A DNA stretch of 64,000 bases from Pseudanabaena sp. M53BS1SP1A06MG (GTDB taxonomy: Bacteria > Cyanobacteriota > Cyanobacteriia > Pseudanabaenales > Pseudanabaenaceae). The notes beneath the pieces were generated by a model. The model was not told the DNA's origin and did not search any database. It saw nothing but the letters and a program-made list of their open reading frames with translations. A program made the position numbers and the translations under genes. The stretch lies in assembly GCA_020404105.1 (NCBI GenBank), contig JADBWH010000063.1, positions 19,815-83,814 on the forward strand, written 5' to 3'. Within the stretch, counting starts at the first letter, position 1, and each line of letters starts with the position of its first letter. Below are positions 54,392 to 63,594 of the stretch, piece after piece.

Positions 54392-54532
54392 AAACTATTA
54401 ATTTGTAGGCAGAAGGATGATACTTTGTAACATCATTTTGTGATTTTCTACTAAGTGAGAGAGTGTAAAGTGAAAAGTCTAGGATGTAAGGAGAGAGACA
54501 ATCCAGACACATAATAACTAACAGTAAAACCA

Positions 54533-54649
54533 ATGAATATCCGCAAAGAAATACTCGATGAATTGTTGCAAGAGAGCAAAACACTACCCGACCTATTCGG
54601 AGAAGGAGGAACCCTGAAACAACTAACCACCGCATTAAGAGTCTGGTAA
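54533..54649 (+). pseudogene. IS256-family transposase, N-terminal fragment
   Basis: A 38-residue frame reads MNIRKEILDELLQESKTLPD then LFGEGGTLKQLTTALRVW, the start of IS256-type transposases. It stops at a TAA at the junction with another transposase remnant. The rest of the gene is gone. Confidence 0.55.
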
Positions 54650-54800
54650 TAACAATTATATTGAATGGTTTAACTGTACGATGCGACCACGTGTCTCCCG
54701 ATTAGTTCGTAAAACTGTCTCTTTCTCTAAAAACTAGAAAATCACCATTGCTGCTATCTGGTTCTTTATTCATCAGTACAACTCTTCCTTACTGGTTTAG
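54648..54800 (+). pseudogene. IS1-family transposase, C-terminal fragment
   Basis: The frame reads NYIEWFNCTMRPRVSRLV, RKTVSFSK, then one stop (TAG 54735), then AIWFFIHQYN to TAG 54798. This pattern (FNCTxRxR, RKTxSFSK, FIHxYN) is the end of IS1 transposases. The N-terminal part is absent and replaced by the IS256-like piece. Confidence 0.55.
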
Positions 54801-54809
54801 GACTACCCT

Positions 54810-55673
54810 TTAAAGATGTGTAAGTAAAGCTTGACGCATAATATCGATAGGCACGGGCTGATCTAGCCACCATTCAAGAGCGATCGCCCCCTGATTGATC
54901 AGCATCTCTAAACCATCGATTGCTTTCAATCCCCTTGCTGCGGCAATTTGCAAAAACTTGGTAGGACGGGGAGTATAAATTAAGTCATAGGTGATGGCGT
55001 TGTCAGGTAACATTGTTATCTCAGCTTCAGAAATGGGGGTATTTGGATCACTAGCCATACCGATAGGGGTAGCGTTGATCACAATGCCTGCTACTTCTAA
55101 CAAATGGGGAATTGACGACCAAGGATGCACCCGCAAATTGTAATCCCGAAGCTGACTAGTCATGGTGCCATGAAACTTTTTGAGCTTTTTGGCATCACGC
55201 CCAACAACATGAATTACAGGACAGCTAAGTTCCAGACAAGCTGCTACTACTGCCCTTGCTGCACCACCACAGCCAAGAATAATTGCGGGCATGTTCTTCC
55301 AGTCGCAGTCAAGTTGCTTCAGTGGTTCGAGAAAACCTGCTACATCAGTATTAGTGCCAACCCAGCGATCATCAATTCGCCTCACAGTATTGACTGCACC
55401 AACAGACTGAGCGATTGGTAAGACTTCATCTAGCAAGGGGATGACTTCAACTTTGTGGGGAATGGTGAGATTAAATCCCTGTATAGATTTAATTGCTTTT
55501 AGTCCAGCGATCACTGACGACAGATCTGCAACGGAAATTGGGAAAGGTACATATACATAGTCCAACCCCAATGCAGTAATCGCTGCATTATGCATCATAG
55601 GCGAAAGGCTGTGACTGACGGGAAAACCCATCACTCCTAAAATTTTCGTTGTCCCTAAGATGCTCCCACTCAT
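54810..55673 (-). CDS. aroE: Shikimate dehydrogenase
   Basis: A 287-residue AroE, reducing 3-dehydroshikimate with NADPH. VMGFPVSHSLSPMMHNAAI and FNLTIPHKVEVIPLLDEV (Lys) form the substrate site. VNTVRRIDDRWVGTNTDVAG supplies the catalytic Asp. ILGCGGAARAVVAACLEL is the nucleotide fold, and INATPIGMASDP is family-specific. Normal length. Confidence 0.95.
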   Translation of the reverse strand: MSGSILGTTKILGVMGFPVSHSLSPMMHNAAITALGLDYVYVPFPISVADLSSVIAGLKAIKSIQGFNLTIPHKVEVIPLLDEVLPIAQSVGAVNTVRRIDDRWVGTNTDVAGFLEPLKQLDCDWKNMPAIILGCGGAARAVVAACLELSCPVIHVVGRDAKKLKKFHGTMTSQLRDYNLRVHPWSSIPHLLEVAGIVINATPIGMASDPNTPISEAEITMLPDNAITYDLIYTPRPTKFLQIAAARGLKAIDGLEMLINQGAIALEWWLDQPVPIDIMRQALLTHL

Positions 55674-55701
55674 TGTCGCTTACCTAAACGTAGTTACAAA
55701 A

Positions 55702-55795
55702 CTATAACAGTCCTAGATCATTTGTAGATTTTTGGGTTTGTGGAAGTACACCTCTTCAGGGTAAAAATTTCACAAACCATTTAAGATTGCTATAG
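55702..55795. repeat. Family-F repeat, copy 3 (inverted)
   Basis: ACAGTCCTAGATCATTTG at the left and CATTTAAGATTGCTATAG at the right, with an imperfect inner inverted repeat (GTTTGTGGAAG / AATTTCACAAAC). It lies upstream of aroE. Confidence 0.6.
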
Positions 55796-55842
55796 CGCTT
55801 TTCAAGCAATTCTCTGTACTTCAAATGTTGCACTAAATCCAC

Positions 55843-55877
55843 GAGAAAGTTGCGGTACTCCGTACCGCAACTTTCTC
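55843..55877. terminator. Hairpin downstream of the CobW-type gene
   Basis: GAGAAAGTTGCGGTAC and its exact complement pair around a short loop. It lies about 70 bp beyond the CobW-type stop at 55947 on the minus strand. No strong T-run follows, so it may be a repeat hairpin. Confidence 0.5.
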
Positions 55878-55946
55878 CCAAAAAACCGTAAGACATTTCT
55901 AGGAATTTCTTAGTTCAGGTTTAAGTTTAAAAACTTTGAAAACCAT

Positions 55947-57005
55947 TTAAATTAGGCAACCTAAAAAGCCTTTACGCAACTTATCTGCATCGAGATGTCT
56001 ACCAATGAAGACCAATTGATTCTTACGCAGTTCATTATTGTTCCAAGGGCGATCGCGAGTTGCATCAAACTGCATATGCACCCCTTGAAATACCAGTCGA
56101 TCATCAGAACCCGCCAGATTAATGATTCCCTTAGAACGGAAAATATCTTGACCTTGAGTTCTAAGTAACTCACTAATCCATGATTGGAATTTATAGGGAT
56201 TGACTGCGCCAGATTCCAAAATACTAACTGAGCCAACTTCCTCATCGTGGATATGATGATGATCGTGATGCTCATGATCGTGATGCTCATGATCGTGATG
56301 CTCGTGAGCATGATTATGCTCACCCTTGGCTTGCGCTGCAAGAAATTCAGGGTTCTTTTCAAGAATGCGATTTAGATCAAAACCTCCTACATCAAGGACT
56401 TTACTAATACTTTGTTCAATATTCTCATTATTAGTTTTATTTAATTGAACAAGCTCCACTCTAGCTAAGATATTCAAATGCTTAATTTTGGCTTCGAGTT
56501 CCTCTAGTTCTTCGGCAGTAACTAGATCCGTCTTGTTGAGCAAAATCACATCGGCAAAGCCAATTTGTTCGAGAACTTCGCGATCGCCCCAATGCTGTTG
56601 GACATGCTTAGCATCAACCACTGTGACCACGGCATCTAGAGCTACTTGGCGATGGATATCCTCATCCATAAAGAAAGTCTGCACCACAGGACCTGGATCA
56701 GCTAAACCTGTAGTTTCGATTAAAAGATGATCAAACTTATTACGTCGGCGCATCAGGTTGCCAATAATTCGGATCAAATCTCCTCGCACGGTGCAGCAAA
56801 TGCAACCATTATTCATCTCGAAAATCTCTTCGTCAGCACCAATTACCAATTGCTGATCGATACCAACTTCTCCAAATTCATTAACAATGACAGCAACCTT
56901 CTTGCCATGCTCAGCCGTGAGAATGTGATTGAGTAATGTCGTTTTACCTGCACCAAGGAAGCCTGTCAGGACGGTAGCGGGAACTTGTGCTGATGCGATG
57001 CTCAT
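55947..57005 (-). CDS. CobW/ZNG1-type GTPase, metal chaperone
   Basis: A 352-residue G3E GTPase. Walker A is VLTGFLGAGKTTLLNHIL. The metal site is MNNGCICCTVRGDL (CxCC). TTGLADPGPV is the switch region, and LNKTDLV binds guanine. A His-rich stretch (HNHAHEHHDHEHHDHEHHD) near residues 232-252 is expected to hold Zn2+ or another metal. The C-terminal CobW_C domain includes IFRSKGIINLAGSDDRLVFQ. It delivers metal to target proteins. No Zur site was identified. Confidence 0.92.
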   Translation of the reverse strand: MSIASAQVPATVLTGFLGAGKTTLLNHILTAEHGKKVAVIVNEFGEVGIDQQLVIGADEEIFEMNNGCICCTVRGDLIRIIGNLMRRRNKFDHLLIETTGLADPGPVVQTFFMDEDIHRQVALDAVVTVVDAKHVQQHWGDREVLEQIGFADVILLNKTDLVTAEELEELEAKIKHLNILARVELVQLNKTNNENIEQSISKVLDVGGFDLNRILEKNPEFLAAQAKGEHNHAHEHHDHEHHDHEHHDHHHIHDEEVGSVSILESGAVNPYKFQSWISELLRTQGQDIFRSKGIINLAGSDDRLVFQGVHMQFDATRDRPWNNNELRKNQLVFIGRHLDADKLRKGFLGCLI

Positions 57006-57088
57006 AGACTATGCCAATTGCCTGCAATTTTTGATAAAAGTTTTACTGAACAAAATTATAGCGCTCTTACTTTATCGCGCTTCTCATT

Positions 57089-57127
57089 TAGGGAAGTTTC
57101 CGTAACGAAGGCACGGAAACTTCCCTA
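57089..57127 (-). terminator. Hairpin at the thiS stop
   Basis: TAGGGAAGTTTCCGT and ACGGAAACTTCCCTA pair around a 9-nt loop. The thiS TAG (57127-57125) is part of the stem. It may end the thiS transcript. Confidence 0.65.
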
Positions 57128-57328
57128 GCCGCCTCCAACAATGGTGACAATCTCTAGACGATCGCGATTTTGAATAATTGTATTTTCCCAGAGTTGACGA
57201 TGCAAAATCTCGCCATTATATTCCACTGCAACGAGGCGGGGATTCAGCCCCAGATATTTCAGCAATTCAATCATGGTGAGGTTTGCCTCACATGTGCGAT
57301 CATCGCCATTTACTTGCAACGTAATCAT
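57125..57328 (-). CDS. thiS: Sulfur carrier protein ThiS
   Basis: A 67-residue ubiquitin-like protein ending in VTIVGGG. The C-terminal GG is thiocarboxylated to donate sulfur in thiazole synthesis. MITLQVNGDDRTCEANLTM and YLGLNPRLVAVEYNGEIL fit ThiS. Normal length. No other thiamine gene is adjacent. Confidence 0.88.
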   Translation of the reverse strand: MITLQVNGDDRTCEANLTMIELLKYLGLNPRLVAVEYNGEILHRQLWENTIIQNRDRLEIVTIVGGG

Positions 57329-57401
57329 AGATATTAAGTTTAAATTCTGATTTTTAATTTTGTCTTAGAGATCTTATACTTCAATACTAAAACGTACCTG
57401 T

Positions 57402-59894
57402 ATGTCTATGTCTCAATCTACATCAGCAAATACGCCAGACTTGCCAGTAATCAATCTAGATATCGGGTTAAGTGAAGCTGAAATCACCGAGAGAAAGCAG
57501 CGCGGTGATATTAATGTTGTCGTCATGCGATCAAGCCGAACTTATAAGGAAATCTTTCAAGAAAACGTTTTTACATTGTTTAACGTTACCTTTGGCGTAG
57601 TTTTGGTGTTGATGACTCTGCTTGGACAATTTACTGATGCCATTTTTTCGGGATTTTCGGTGTTTATGAATATTCTAGTGGGGGTTGCCCAAGAGATTCA
57701 GGCAAAGCTGACATTGGATAAACTCGCCTTACTATCAGTGCAAAAGGTGAAAGTGCGGCGCAATGGAGGATCTCAGGAAATTCCTGTCGGTGAAGTGGTA
57801 CGTGATGATTTGATTGAGTTAAATCCTGGCGATCGCGCTCCTGTTGATGGTGCAGTGCTAATTTCCCAAAATGTGGAAATGGATGAATCACTACTCACAG
57901 GAGAATCCGATCCCGTTGCTAAGCAAGTTGGCGATATTGTGCTGTCTGGTTCCTTTTGCTTAGCAGGGAGTTGTGTATTTCGAGCCGACAAGATTGGCAA
58001 TGAAAGCTATGCAGTTAAGCTATCCCAATCTTCACGGGTATATAAACGGGTATTTACGCCTCTACAAAAGAAGATTGACATTTTAGTGGAAATCTTCATT
58101 CTGGTGTTAATTGTTGCTGCTTTCTTGCATCTTGCATCCAGCCTCAATTCAGGGCGGACAATGGTGGATACCATTCGCTATGCATCGGTCATTATCAATA
58201 GCTTTGTTCCCGCAGGTTTAATTCTCTCGATTAGCGTTGCCTTTGCGATCGGGGCAGTGGAAATTAGTAAACGACGTACGTTAATCCAAAAAATTAATGC
58301 CGTTGATTCAATGAACAGTGTGCGGATTCTCTGTACTGACAAGACGGGAACCTTGACTCAAAATAAATTGGTAGTGAAGTCGATTGTGCCTTTAGGTGAT
58401 ACCGATGAAGATTCTCTTAGGGAATTAATTGCTCTCTATACTAGTTTTATGGGATCGCAGAATAGCAGTGCACGAGCCATGGCTGCTTTTACAGACAAAC
58501 CCCGATCACAATCGCAGTTTGTTAGCGAAGTTCCTTTTAGTTCTAGCCGTAAATGGGGGGGAATCACCATAGACATAGGTACTACAATTATGGTCGGTGC
58601 ACCTGAAATTTTATTCACCAGTCCTGAAACACAGGAACAAGCTAAGCAATTTGGTCGGCAAGGTTTGCGGGCGATCGCCGTTGTCACTAGCGAGGATAGT
58701 TTCGATGTTTCCGTTAAAAATCCTGATTTACCGAGCAATCGACGTGATCGCGGTATCGTTTTGCTGGAGGATAGTCTACGTCCTGATGTCGTAAATACGA
58801 TCTCCGAATTGCAAAACAAGAATATTCGCCTTAAGGTAATTTCAGGCGATAGTGTTGAAACAGTTGCCTCCATTGCCCGCCAAGCGGGGATTGCTGTTCC
58901 TGAAGATGCGGTCTTTACTCAAAAGACATTAGAAGAAATGGATAACAACACTTTTAGTCGTTCAGCTGCCTATGGCTCAGTATTTGGCAGGATTACACCT
59001 GACATGAAGCGCCGTTTAATCTCAGCAATGGTGAAGCGAGGCGGTTATGTAGGCATGGTGGGTGATGGCGTGAATGATGTGCCTGCATTTAAGGAAGCCC
59101 AGTTAGCGATCGCGATGAATGATGGAGCACAAATTAGTAAAGATGTTGCCGATATCGTTCTGCTCGATAATAACCTCTCCGCATTGCCCCAAGCCTTTAC
59201 CGCAGGTGACGATATTAAGCAAAAGATTCTCTCTTCTGCTTTACTTTATCTCACCAAAAATATTATGGTGATCCTCACGATTTCCTTTGCAGGATTTGTG
59301 CAACTTCCCTTCCCTGTAGAACCACGACATATGACAGTCCTAACAATGGCAGTAGTTGGCTTACCAACAATTTGGATTGCGTTTGGCTGGCTCAAGCCAA
59401 GACGCTTAGAGAACTTCTTGCGTGATGTGTTGGGTTACAGTTCTATTGCAGGGATCTTTGGAGCGATCGCGATGACGATTGGCTATGTCTTTTCCTACTA
59501 TATAAGCGGTTGGGCTTTGCTGAAGATGCCCCATGGCGTGACTATGATTGATTCCGACACCTTCCAAGATATCGCTAAAGGTCAAGCGCAATGCGTCAGT
59601 ACGATTATTGGCACTATCTTCTGTCTATTTGTATTTTGGACTTTAACTAATATTTCGATCTGGAAAGTCCAGACTTTATTTAAAAATGCCACAGCGACAA
59701 TTCTGGGTGCTACATCAGTTGGTTTGTCGATTGTATTAATGTTGATATTTCCTGAATTCTTTCAAATTTCAGTTCCTGATCAATTTGGTTGGACTTTGAT
59801 TATATTTTTACCAACTTCGAGTTATTACCTATTACGAATGTTTCAATCAAGCAAGCTGTTTCGGCATTTACCACACTATCTCAGTCAGCCCTAG
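57402..59894 (+). CDS. CtpE-like cation-transporting P-type ATPase
   Basis: An 830-residue P-type ATPase. The A-domain loop is DESLLTGESDPVAKQVGD. The phosphorylation site is CTDKTGTLTQNKLVV. The hinge is MVGDGVNDVPAFKEAQLAIA. About ten membrane helices are visible, and no N-terminal metal-binding domain is present. The overall order resembles mycobacterial CtpE, a Ca2+ importer (recognition from memory). Cation specificity is not proven. A CAX exchanger gene lies nearby. Confidence 0.88.
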   Translation: MSMSQSTSANTPDLPVINLDIGLSEAEITERKQRGDINVVVMRSSRTYKEIFQENVFTLFNVTFGVVLVLMTLLGQFTDAIFSGFSVFMNILVGVAQEIQAKLTLDKLALLSVQKVKVRRNGGSQEIPVGEVVRDDLIELNPGDRAPVDGAVLISQNVEMDESLLTGESDPVAKQVGDIVLSGSFCLAGSCVFRADKIGNESYAVKLSQSSRVYKRVFTPLQKKIDILVEIFILVLIVAAFLHLASSLNSGRTMVDTIRYASVIINSFVPAGLILSISVAFAIGAVEISKRRTLIQKINAVDSMNSVRILCTDKTGTLTQNKLVVKSIVPLGDTDEDSLRELIALYTSFMGSQNSSARAMAAFTDKPRSQSQFVSEVPFSSSRKWGGITIDIGTTIMVGAPEILFTSPETQEQAKQFGRQGLRAIAVVTSEDSFDVSVKNPDLPSNRRDRGIVLLEDSLRPDVVNTISELQNKNIRLKVISGDSVETVASIARQAGIAVPEDAVFTQKTLEEMDNNTFSRSAAYGSVFGRITPDMKRRLISAMVKRGGYVGMVGDGVNDVPAFKEAQLAIAMNDGAQISKDVADIVLLDNNLSALPQAFTAGDDIKQKILSSALLYLTKNIMVILTISFAGFVQLPFPVEPRHMTVLTMAVVGLPTIWIAFGWLKPRRLENFLRDVLGYSSIAGIFGAIAMTIGYVFSYYISGWALLKMPHGVTMIDSDTFQDIAKGQAQCVSTIIGTIFCLFVFWTLTNISIWKVQTLFKNATATILGATSVGLSIVLMLIFPEFFQISVPDQFGWTLIIFLPTSSYYLLRMFQSSKLFRHLPHYLSQP

Positions 59895-59901
59895 TCACGC
59901 T

Positions 59902-60414
59902 ATGAAATCTAAATCCTCTAAACGTCCGATCTTTATTACGATCCTTGCAACTAGTATGATTGGCTCTAGCCTATTGCTAATTTGCGATCGCCTAGTAAAC
60001 TTCTATATCTATCGTTTACTAGCAGGCGATGCCCCTTTAGTAAGCAATAACTCTACTAACTTACAAGTTGTTTCGGCGATTGCCTTCATCGGTTTTAGTG
60101 TTGTCCCAATTCTTTTAGCGATCGGACTATGGCATTTAAAATCTTGGGCAAGGTTTCTCAGCATTTGTCTGTTTAGTTCCGTCATGTTTCCTGCCGTCGC
60201 CGTATCCTTAAATTTGGTTTCACCTCCCTCTGCGACTAAACTATTAGCAATTCCAACCGTATTTGATGATGCACTCAATGTTGATGTGTCTACACCTGTT
60301 TCACGGCTAATGCTTCTAAATCCATATATTGCACTTGGTAGTGCTGTCGCTCTTGTCATTTTGCTGACACCTGCGATCAGTAGATCTTTTCACTCGTATC
60401 ACGTTTCTAGATGA
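59902..60414 (+). CDS. Small membrane protein following the P-type ATPase
   Basis: A 170-residue protein with four predicted transmembrane helices (residues ~12-32, 49-75, 82-110, 132-155). It starts 8 bp after the ATPase stop, so co-transcription is likely. No domain was recognised. It could be an accessory subunit. Confidence 0.7.
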   Translation: MKSKSSKRPIFITILATSMIGSSLLLICDRLVNFYIYRLLAGDAPLVSNNSTNLQVVSAIAFIGFSVVPILLAIGLWHLKSWARFLSICLFSSVMFPAVAVSLNLVSPPSATKLLAIPTVFDDALNVDVSTPVSRLMLLNPYIALGSAVALVILLTPAISRSFHSYHVSR

Positions 60415-60490
60415 CAACTCAAAAACTTTACTCGGAAAGAATGTAGTTTTCAAAGGAGTGTATGCCCCTTTGAAAACTACTACCATATGT

Positions 60491-61573
60491 TTAAACTGGA
60501 TGAAAATAAAAGGCAAAGCCAAGAATTGCATAGGTTGCTACGAGTAGAGAACCTTCTAACCAATTAGACCGTCCATCAGAGCTAATTGAATTGGCAATCA
60601 GAACTGCTACGGCAACCGCAACTAATTCAAAGGGATTGAAGTTTAAATCCATCGGCTTTCCGAGAAACCAGCCGACAATTACGAGCGCAGGTGCAACAAA
60701 GAGGGCAATCTGCATACTGGAACCAACAGCGACTGATACAGATAATTCCATTTTGTTCTTCATGGCTACAGTAATTGCTGTGGTATGCTCCGCCGCATTG
60801 CCAATAATCGGCAGGAGAATTACTCCAGTAAATAGTTCAGTTAGCCCCAATTGAGAGGTTGCTTCTTCTAAAGTACCTACTAAAAGTTCAGATTCAAAGG
60901 CAACTAATAGAGTTACCCCAAACAATACCGCAATCCATAAGGGAAGATTGATATTTTGAGGATGCCCCTCCTCTATTTCTGCATCCTCGGCTTCTGATTT
61001 ACCAACATCATAGAGATAAGCATGGGTTTTCATTGAGAATAGTAGCGTCAGGCAATACACAATAATTAGTACGATCGCCACAGCAAGTGATAATTTTTGC
61101 AAAATCCCTTCGCTAATTCCCGCGGATGTAAAGTTTGCAGCCGTTGGTAACAAAATCGCAATTACTGCCAGATTCATGACCGAAGCATTTAATCTCGCCA
61201 TCGTTGGCTGAAATTCTTGCTCCTTGTAGCGCAATCCACCTAAAAACATAGACAGTCCCATGACTAGCAAGAGGTTGCCAATAATTGAACCTGTGATGCT
61301 TGCTTTCACCACACTAGTAAATCCTGCATTTAAAGCTACGATCGCTATGATTAGCTCCGTTGCATTACCAAAGGTCGCATTCATCAGTCCACCCCATGAA
61401 GGACCAAGTACTACCGCAATCTCCTCAGTGGCTGTGCTTAGCCAACCTGCTAGGGGTAAAATAGCGATCGCTGAAGTGACAAATATAAGCGTAGAATCCC
61501 ATCCGAGAAAATGACCGATGATTGAGATCGGGACAAATACAAGTAAACCAAAGGAGAAGATGTTCTTAACCAT
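60491..61573 (-). CDS. cax: Ca2+/H+ exchanger, CAX family
   Basis: 360 residues from ATG 61573. The frame opens at 61651, but MVKNIFSFGLLVF is the natural start. Eleven membrane helices carry the two alpha-repeats (GLMNATFGNATELIIAIVAL and LLPIIGNAAEHTTAITVAMK), whose Glu/Asn residues bind Ca2+. An acidic loop (EAEDAEIEEGHPQN) separates the halves. It exports Ca2+ in exchange for protons. It is convergent with the P-type ATPase unit. Confidence 0.92.
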   Translation of the reverse strand: MVKNIFSFGLLVFVPISIIGHFLGWDSTLIFVTSAIAILPLAGWLSTATEEIAVVLGPSWGGLMNATFGNATELIIAIVALNAGFTSVVKASITGSIIGNLLLVMGLSMFLGGLRYKEQEFQPTMARLNASVMNLAVIAILLPTAANFTSAGISEGILQKLSLAVAIVLIIVYCLTLLFSMKTHAYLYDVGKSEAEDAEIEEGHPQNINLPLWIAVLFGVTLLVAFESELLVGTLEEATSQLGLTELFTGVILLPIIGNAAEHTTAITVAMKNKMELSVSVAVGSSMQIALFVAPALVIVGWFLGKPMDLNFNPFELVAVAVAVLIANSISSDGRSNWLEGSLLVATYAILGFAFYFHPV

Positions 61574-61742
61574 AACCAGAGATTGTAATGTCAGGGGGCA
61601 AACAACGTAATGATATAGCGCTTTGTAAATAAGCGAGGTACATAGACTCATTGTCTTGTCTTCGACAAGACAACGACTTGCCTATAGTATAGGTACGCGC
61701 AGTAAAATAGTGATGGCTTATCACGATTTACAAGAAATCTTT

Positions 61743-62351
61743 ATGACTGAACTTACCGCCGAACAACATCGTGTGAAGATGCAGCGCCGCCAAGAGGTAC
61801 AACATCAAAGGATTGCTGAGCGTAAACTCGAAAAAGGACTGATTATTGTCAATACGGGTGATGGTAAGGGAAAAACTACGGCAGCTTTAGGAATGGTATT
61901 GCGATCGCTTGGTCATGGGTACAAAGTGGCGATCATCCAGTTTATCAAGGGAGCATGGGAGCCTGCCGAAAAGAAGGTTTTTGAAATGTGGCAAGATCAA
62001 CTAGTTTTTAAGGCTCTGGGCGAGGGCTTTACATGGGAAACTCAAGACCGCGATCGCGATGTTGCTAAAACTAAGGAAGCTTGGGAAGTGGGGCTTGGGT
62101 ATATTCAGAATCCTGATTACAAATTGGTGTTACTTGATGAAGTCAATATTGCGCTCAAATTAGGCTATCTCGATGTGGAAACCGTATTAGCTGGCTTAAA
62201 AGAGAAACCAGCAGATTCCCATGTCATCCTGACTGGTCGTGGTGCGCCTGCGGAACTGATCGAATTTGCAGATTTGGTCACAAGAATGGAATTGGTTAAA
62301 CATCCCTTTAGAGAGCAAGGTGTCAAGGCTCAAGCAGGGATAGAGTTTTAG
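61743..62351 (+). CDS. cobO: Cob(I)yrinic acid a,c-diamide adenosyltransferase
   Basis: About 202 residues from ATG 61743, with upstream Met codons at 61656 and 61713 possible. IIVNTGDGKGKTTAALGMVL is the ATP-binding P-loop of the CobA/CobO/BtuR family, and VLLDEVNIALKLGYLDVETV is the second motif. It adenosylates the corrin cobalt in B12 synthesis or salvage. A hairpin follows the stop. Confidence 0.93.
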   Translation: MTELTAEQHRVKMQRRQEVQHQRIAERKLEKGLIIVNTGDGKGKTTAALGMVLRSLGHGYKVAIIQFIKGAWEPAEKKVFEMWQDQLVFKALGEGFTWETQDRDRDVAKTKEAWEVGLGYIQNPDYKLVLLDEVNIALKLGYLDVETVLAGLKEKPADSHVILTGRGAPAELIEFADLVTRMELVKHPFREQGVKAQAGIEF

Positions 62352-62376
62352 AAATAATGCTTTGCATTATTTCTAA
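62348..62376 (+). terminator. Hairpin at the cobO stop
   Basis: TTAGAAATAATGC and GCATTATTTCTAA pair exactly around TTT. The cobO TAG is in the stem. A-rich, not T-rich, sequence follows, so termination strength is uncertain. Confidence 0.6.
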
Positions 62377-62408
62377 AAAAATTTCATTTCGCTAAAGTAG
62401 TGAGAAAT

Positions 62409-63515
62409 ATGTCAAAAATTGGTGTTGGTATTATTGGTACGGGGTTTGGACAGATTATCCATATTCCTGCACTACAAATTCATCCAGATACAGAAGTTGT
62501 TGCTGTTTATCATCGCGATCGCATCAAAGCACAGCAAATTGCTGATAAGTTTGGAATTCCCCATGCTTGCGATCGCCTCGAATATTTACTAGCACTTCAG
62601 TCTGTCCAAGCCGTTGCCATCTCTACACCGCCAAGCTTGCACTATGAGCAGGCTAAAATGGCGATCAATGCAGGCAAGCATATTTTATTGGAAAAGCCTG
62701 TAACGATGAACTTTCAGGAGGCGATCAACTTATATCGTCTAGCTCAAGAGAAACAAGTCGTCACCGCAACAGATTTTGAGTTTCGTTGTGTACCGCAGTG
62801 GAAATACTTTAAACATTTGCTAGATCAAAATCATGTGGGCAAAAAGCGAATGATTAGTATTGATTGGCTAGTACAGGGGCGTGCCGATCCTAAGCGGGTG
62901 TGGAATTGGTATAGCCAAAAGGCTTATGGTGGTGGCGCATTAGGTGCTATCGGTTCCCATGCCTTTGACTATGTACGCTGGCTATTTGGGGATATTAAGA
63001 GCATCTGTGGTCAACTTAGTACGAGTATTACCGAACGTCCCGATGCTGAGGGTAATCTTCGTCCTGTGGATGCTGATGATACCTGTAATATTCTCTTGGA
63101 ACTTGCCGATGGCACACCTTGCAATATTTCTCTGAGTACTGCTACCTATCGTGGTCGTGGACATTGGCTCACAGTTTATGGTGAAAATGGAACTTTGGTA
63201 TTAGGAAGTTCTAATCAAGCCGATTATGTGCATGGATTTAGTTTGAGGCAGGGTAAGCTCGATCGCTCCGAGATGGAAATTGTGCCGATCCCACCTGAAT
63301 ACGATTTGCCCAAAACCTATACCGATGGTCGGCTTGCGCCAGTGCTGGCAATATGCGATCGCTGGGTCAAGTCCATTCAATTAGGAAAGCCGATGACCCC
63401 AAGCCTTTACGAAGGCGCGTGGTCACAATTATTAATGGATTTAACCCAAGAATCCCATCAAACGAAAAAATGGGTAGAAGTACCTTCGTCAATATTAGCG
63501 ATATCACAACCCTAA
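62409..63515 (+). CDS. Gfo/Idh/MocA family oxidoreductase
   Basis: About 368 residues from ATG 62409, with a GTG at 62400 possible. The Rossmann motif is GVGIIGTGFGQIIHIPAL. LLEKPVTMNFQEAINLYRLA holds the family Lys. GGGALGAIGSHAFDYVRWLF carries the catalytic His. The C-terminal domain is complete. The substrate is probably a sugar or polyol derivative and is not identifiable here. Confidence 0.88.
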   Translation: MSKIGVGIIGTGFGQIIHIPALQIHPDTEVVAVYHRDRIKAQQIADKFGIPHACDRLEYLLALQSVQAVAISTPPSLHYEQAKMAINAGKHILLEKPVTMNFQEAINLYRLAQEKQVVTATDFEFRCVPQWKYFKHLLDQNHVGKKRMISIDWLVQGRADPKRVWNWYSQKAYGGGALGAIGSHAFDYVRWLFGDIKSICGQLSTSITERPDAEGNLRPVDADDTCNILLELADGTPCNISLSTATYRGRGHWLTVYGENGTLVLGSSNQADYVHGFSLRQGKLDRSEMEIVPIPPEYDLPKTYTDGRLAPVLAICDRWVKSIQLGKPMTPSLYEGAWSQLLMDLTQESHQTKKWVEVPSSILAISQP

Positions 63516-63594
63516 ATGTTTTGCAGAAGTGTGCAACAAGGGAGTGTACATCAGCAAATCCAAGAATCTATAAATGACTTAGGTTTGCTGTATA
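63512..63594. repeat. Family-F repeat, copy 4
   Basis: CCCTAAATGTTTTGCAGAAG at the left and ATGACTTAGGTTTGCTGTAT at the right. It begins within the last codons and stop of the Gfo/Idh oxidoreductase gene. Diverged from the other copies. Confidence 0.5.

Larger units (their letters stand above)
54306..54809. other. Transposase debris region
   Basis: Apart from the family-B repeat, it holds an IS256-like N-terminal fragment (54533-54649) and an IS1-like C-terminal fragment (54648-54800). No intact gene is seen. Confidence 0.65.

Noticed and set aside
54390..54635. 81-codon minus-strand frame
   Set aside because: It is opposite to IS256-like coding sequence and starts in repeat B.
61574..61742. 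Cobalamin riboswitch before cobO
   Set aside because: The space is short and no B12-box-like conserved core was seen.
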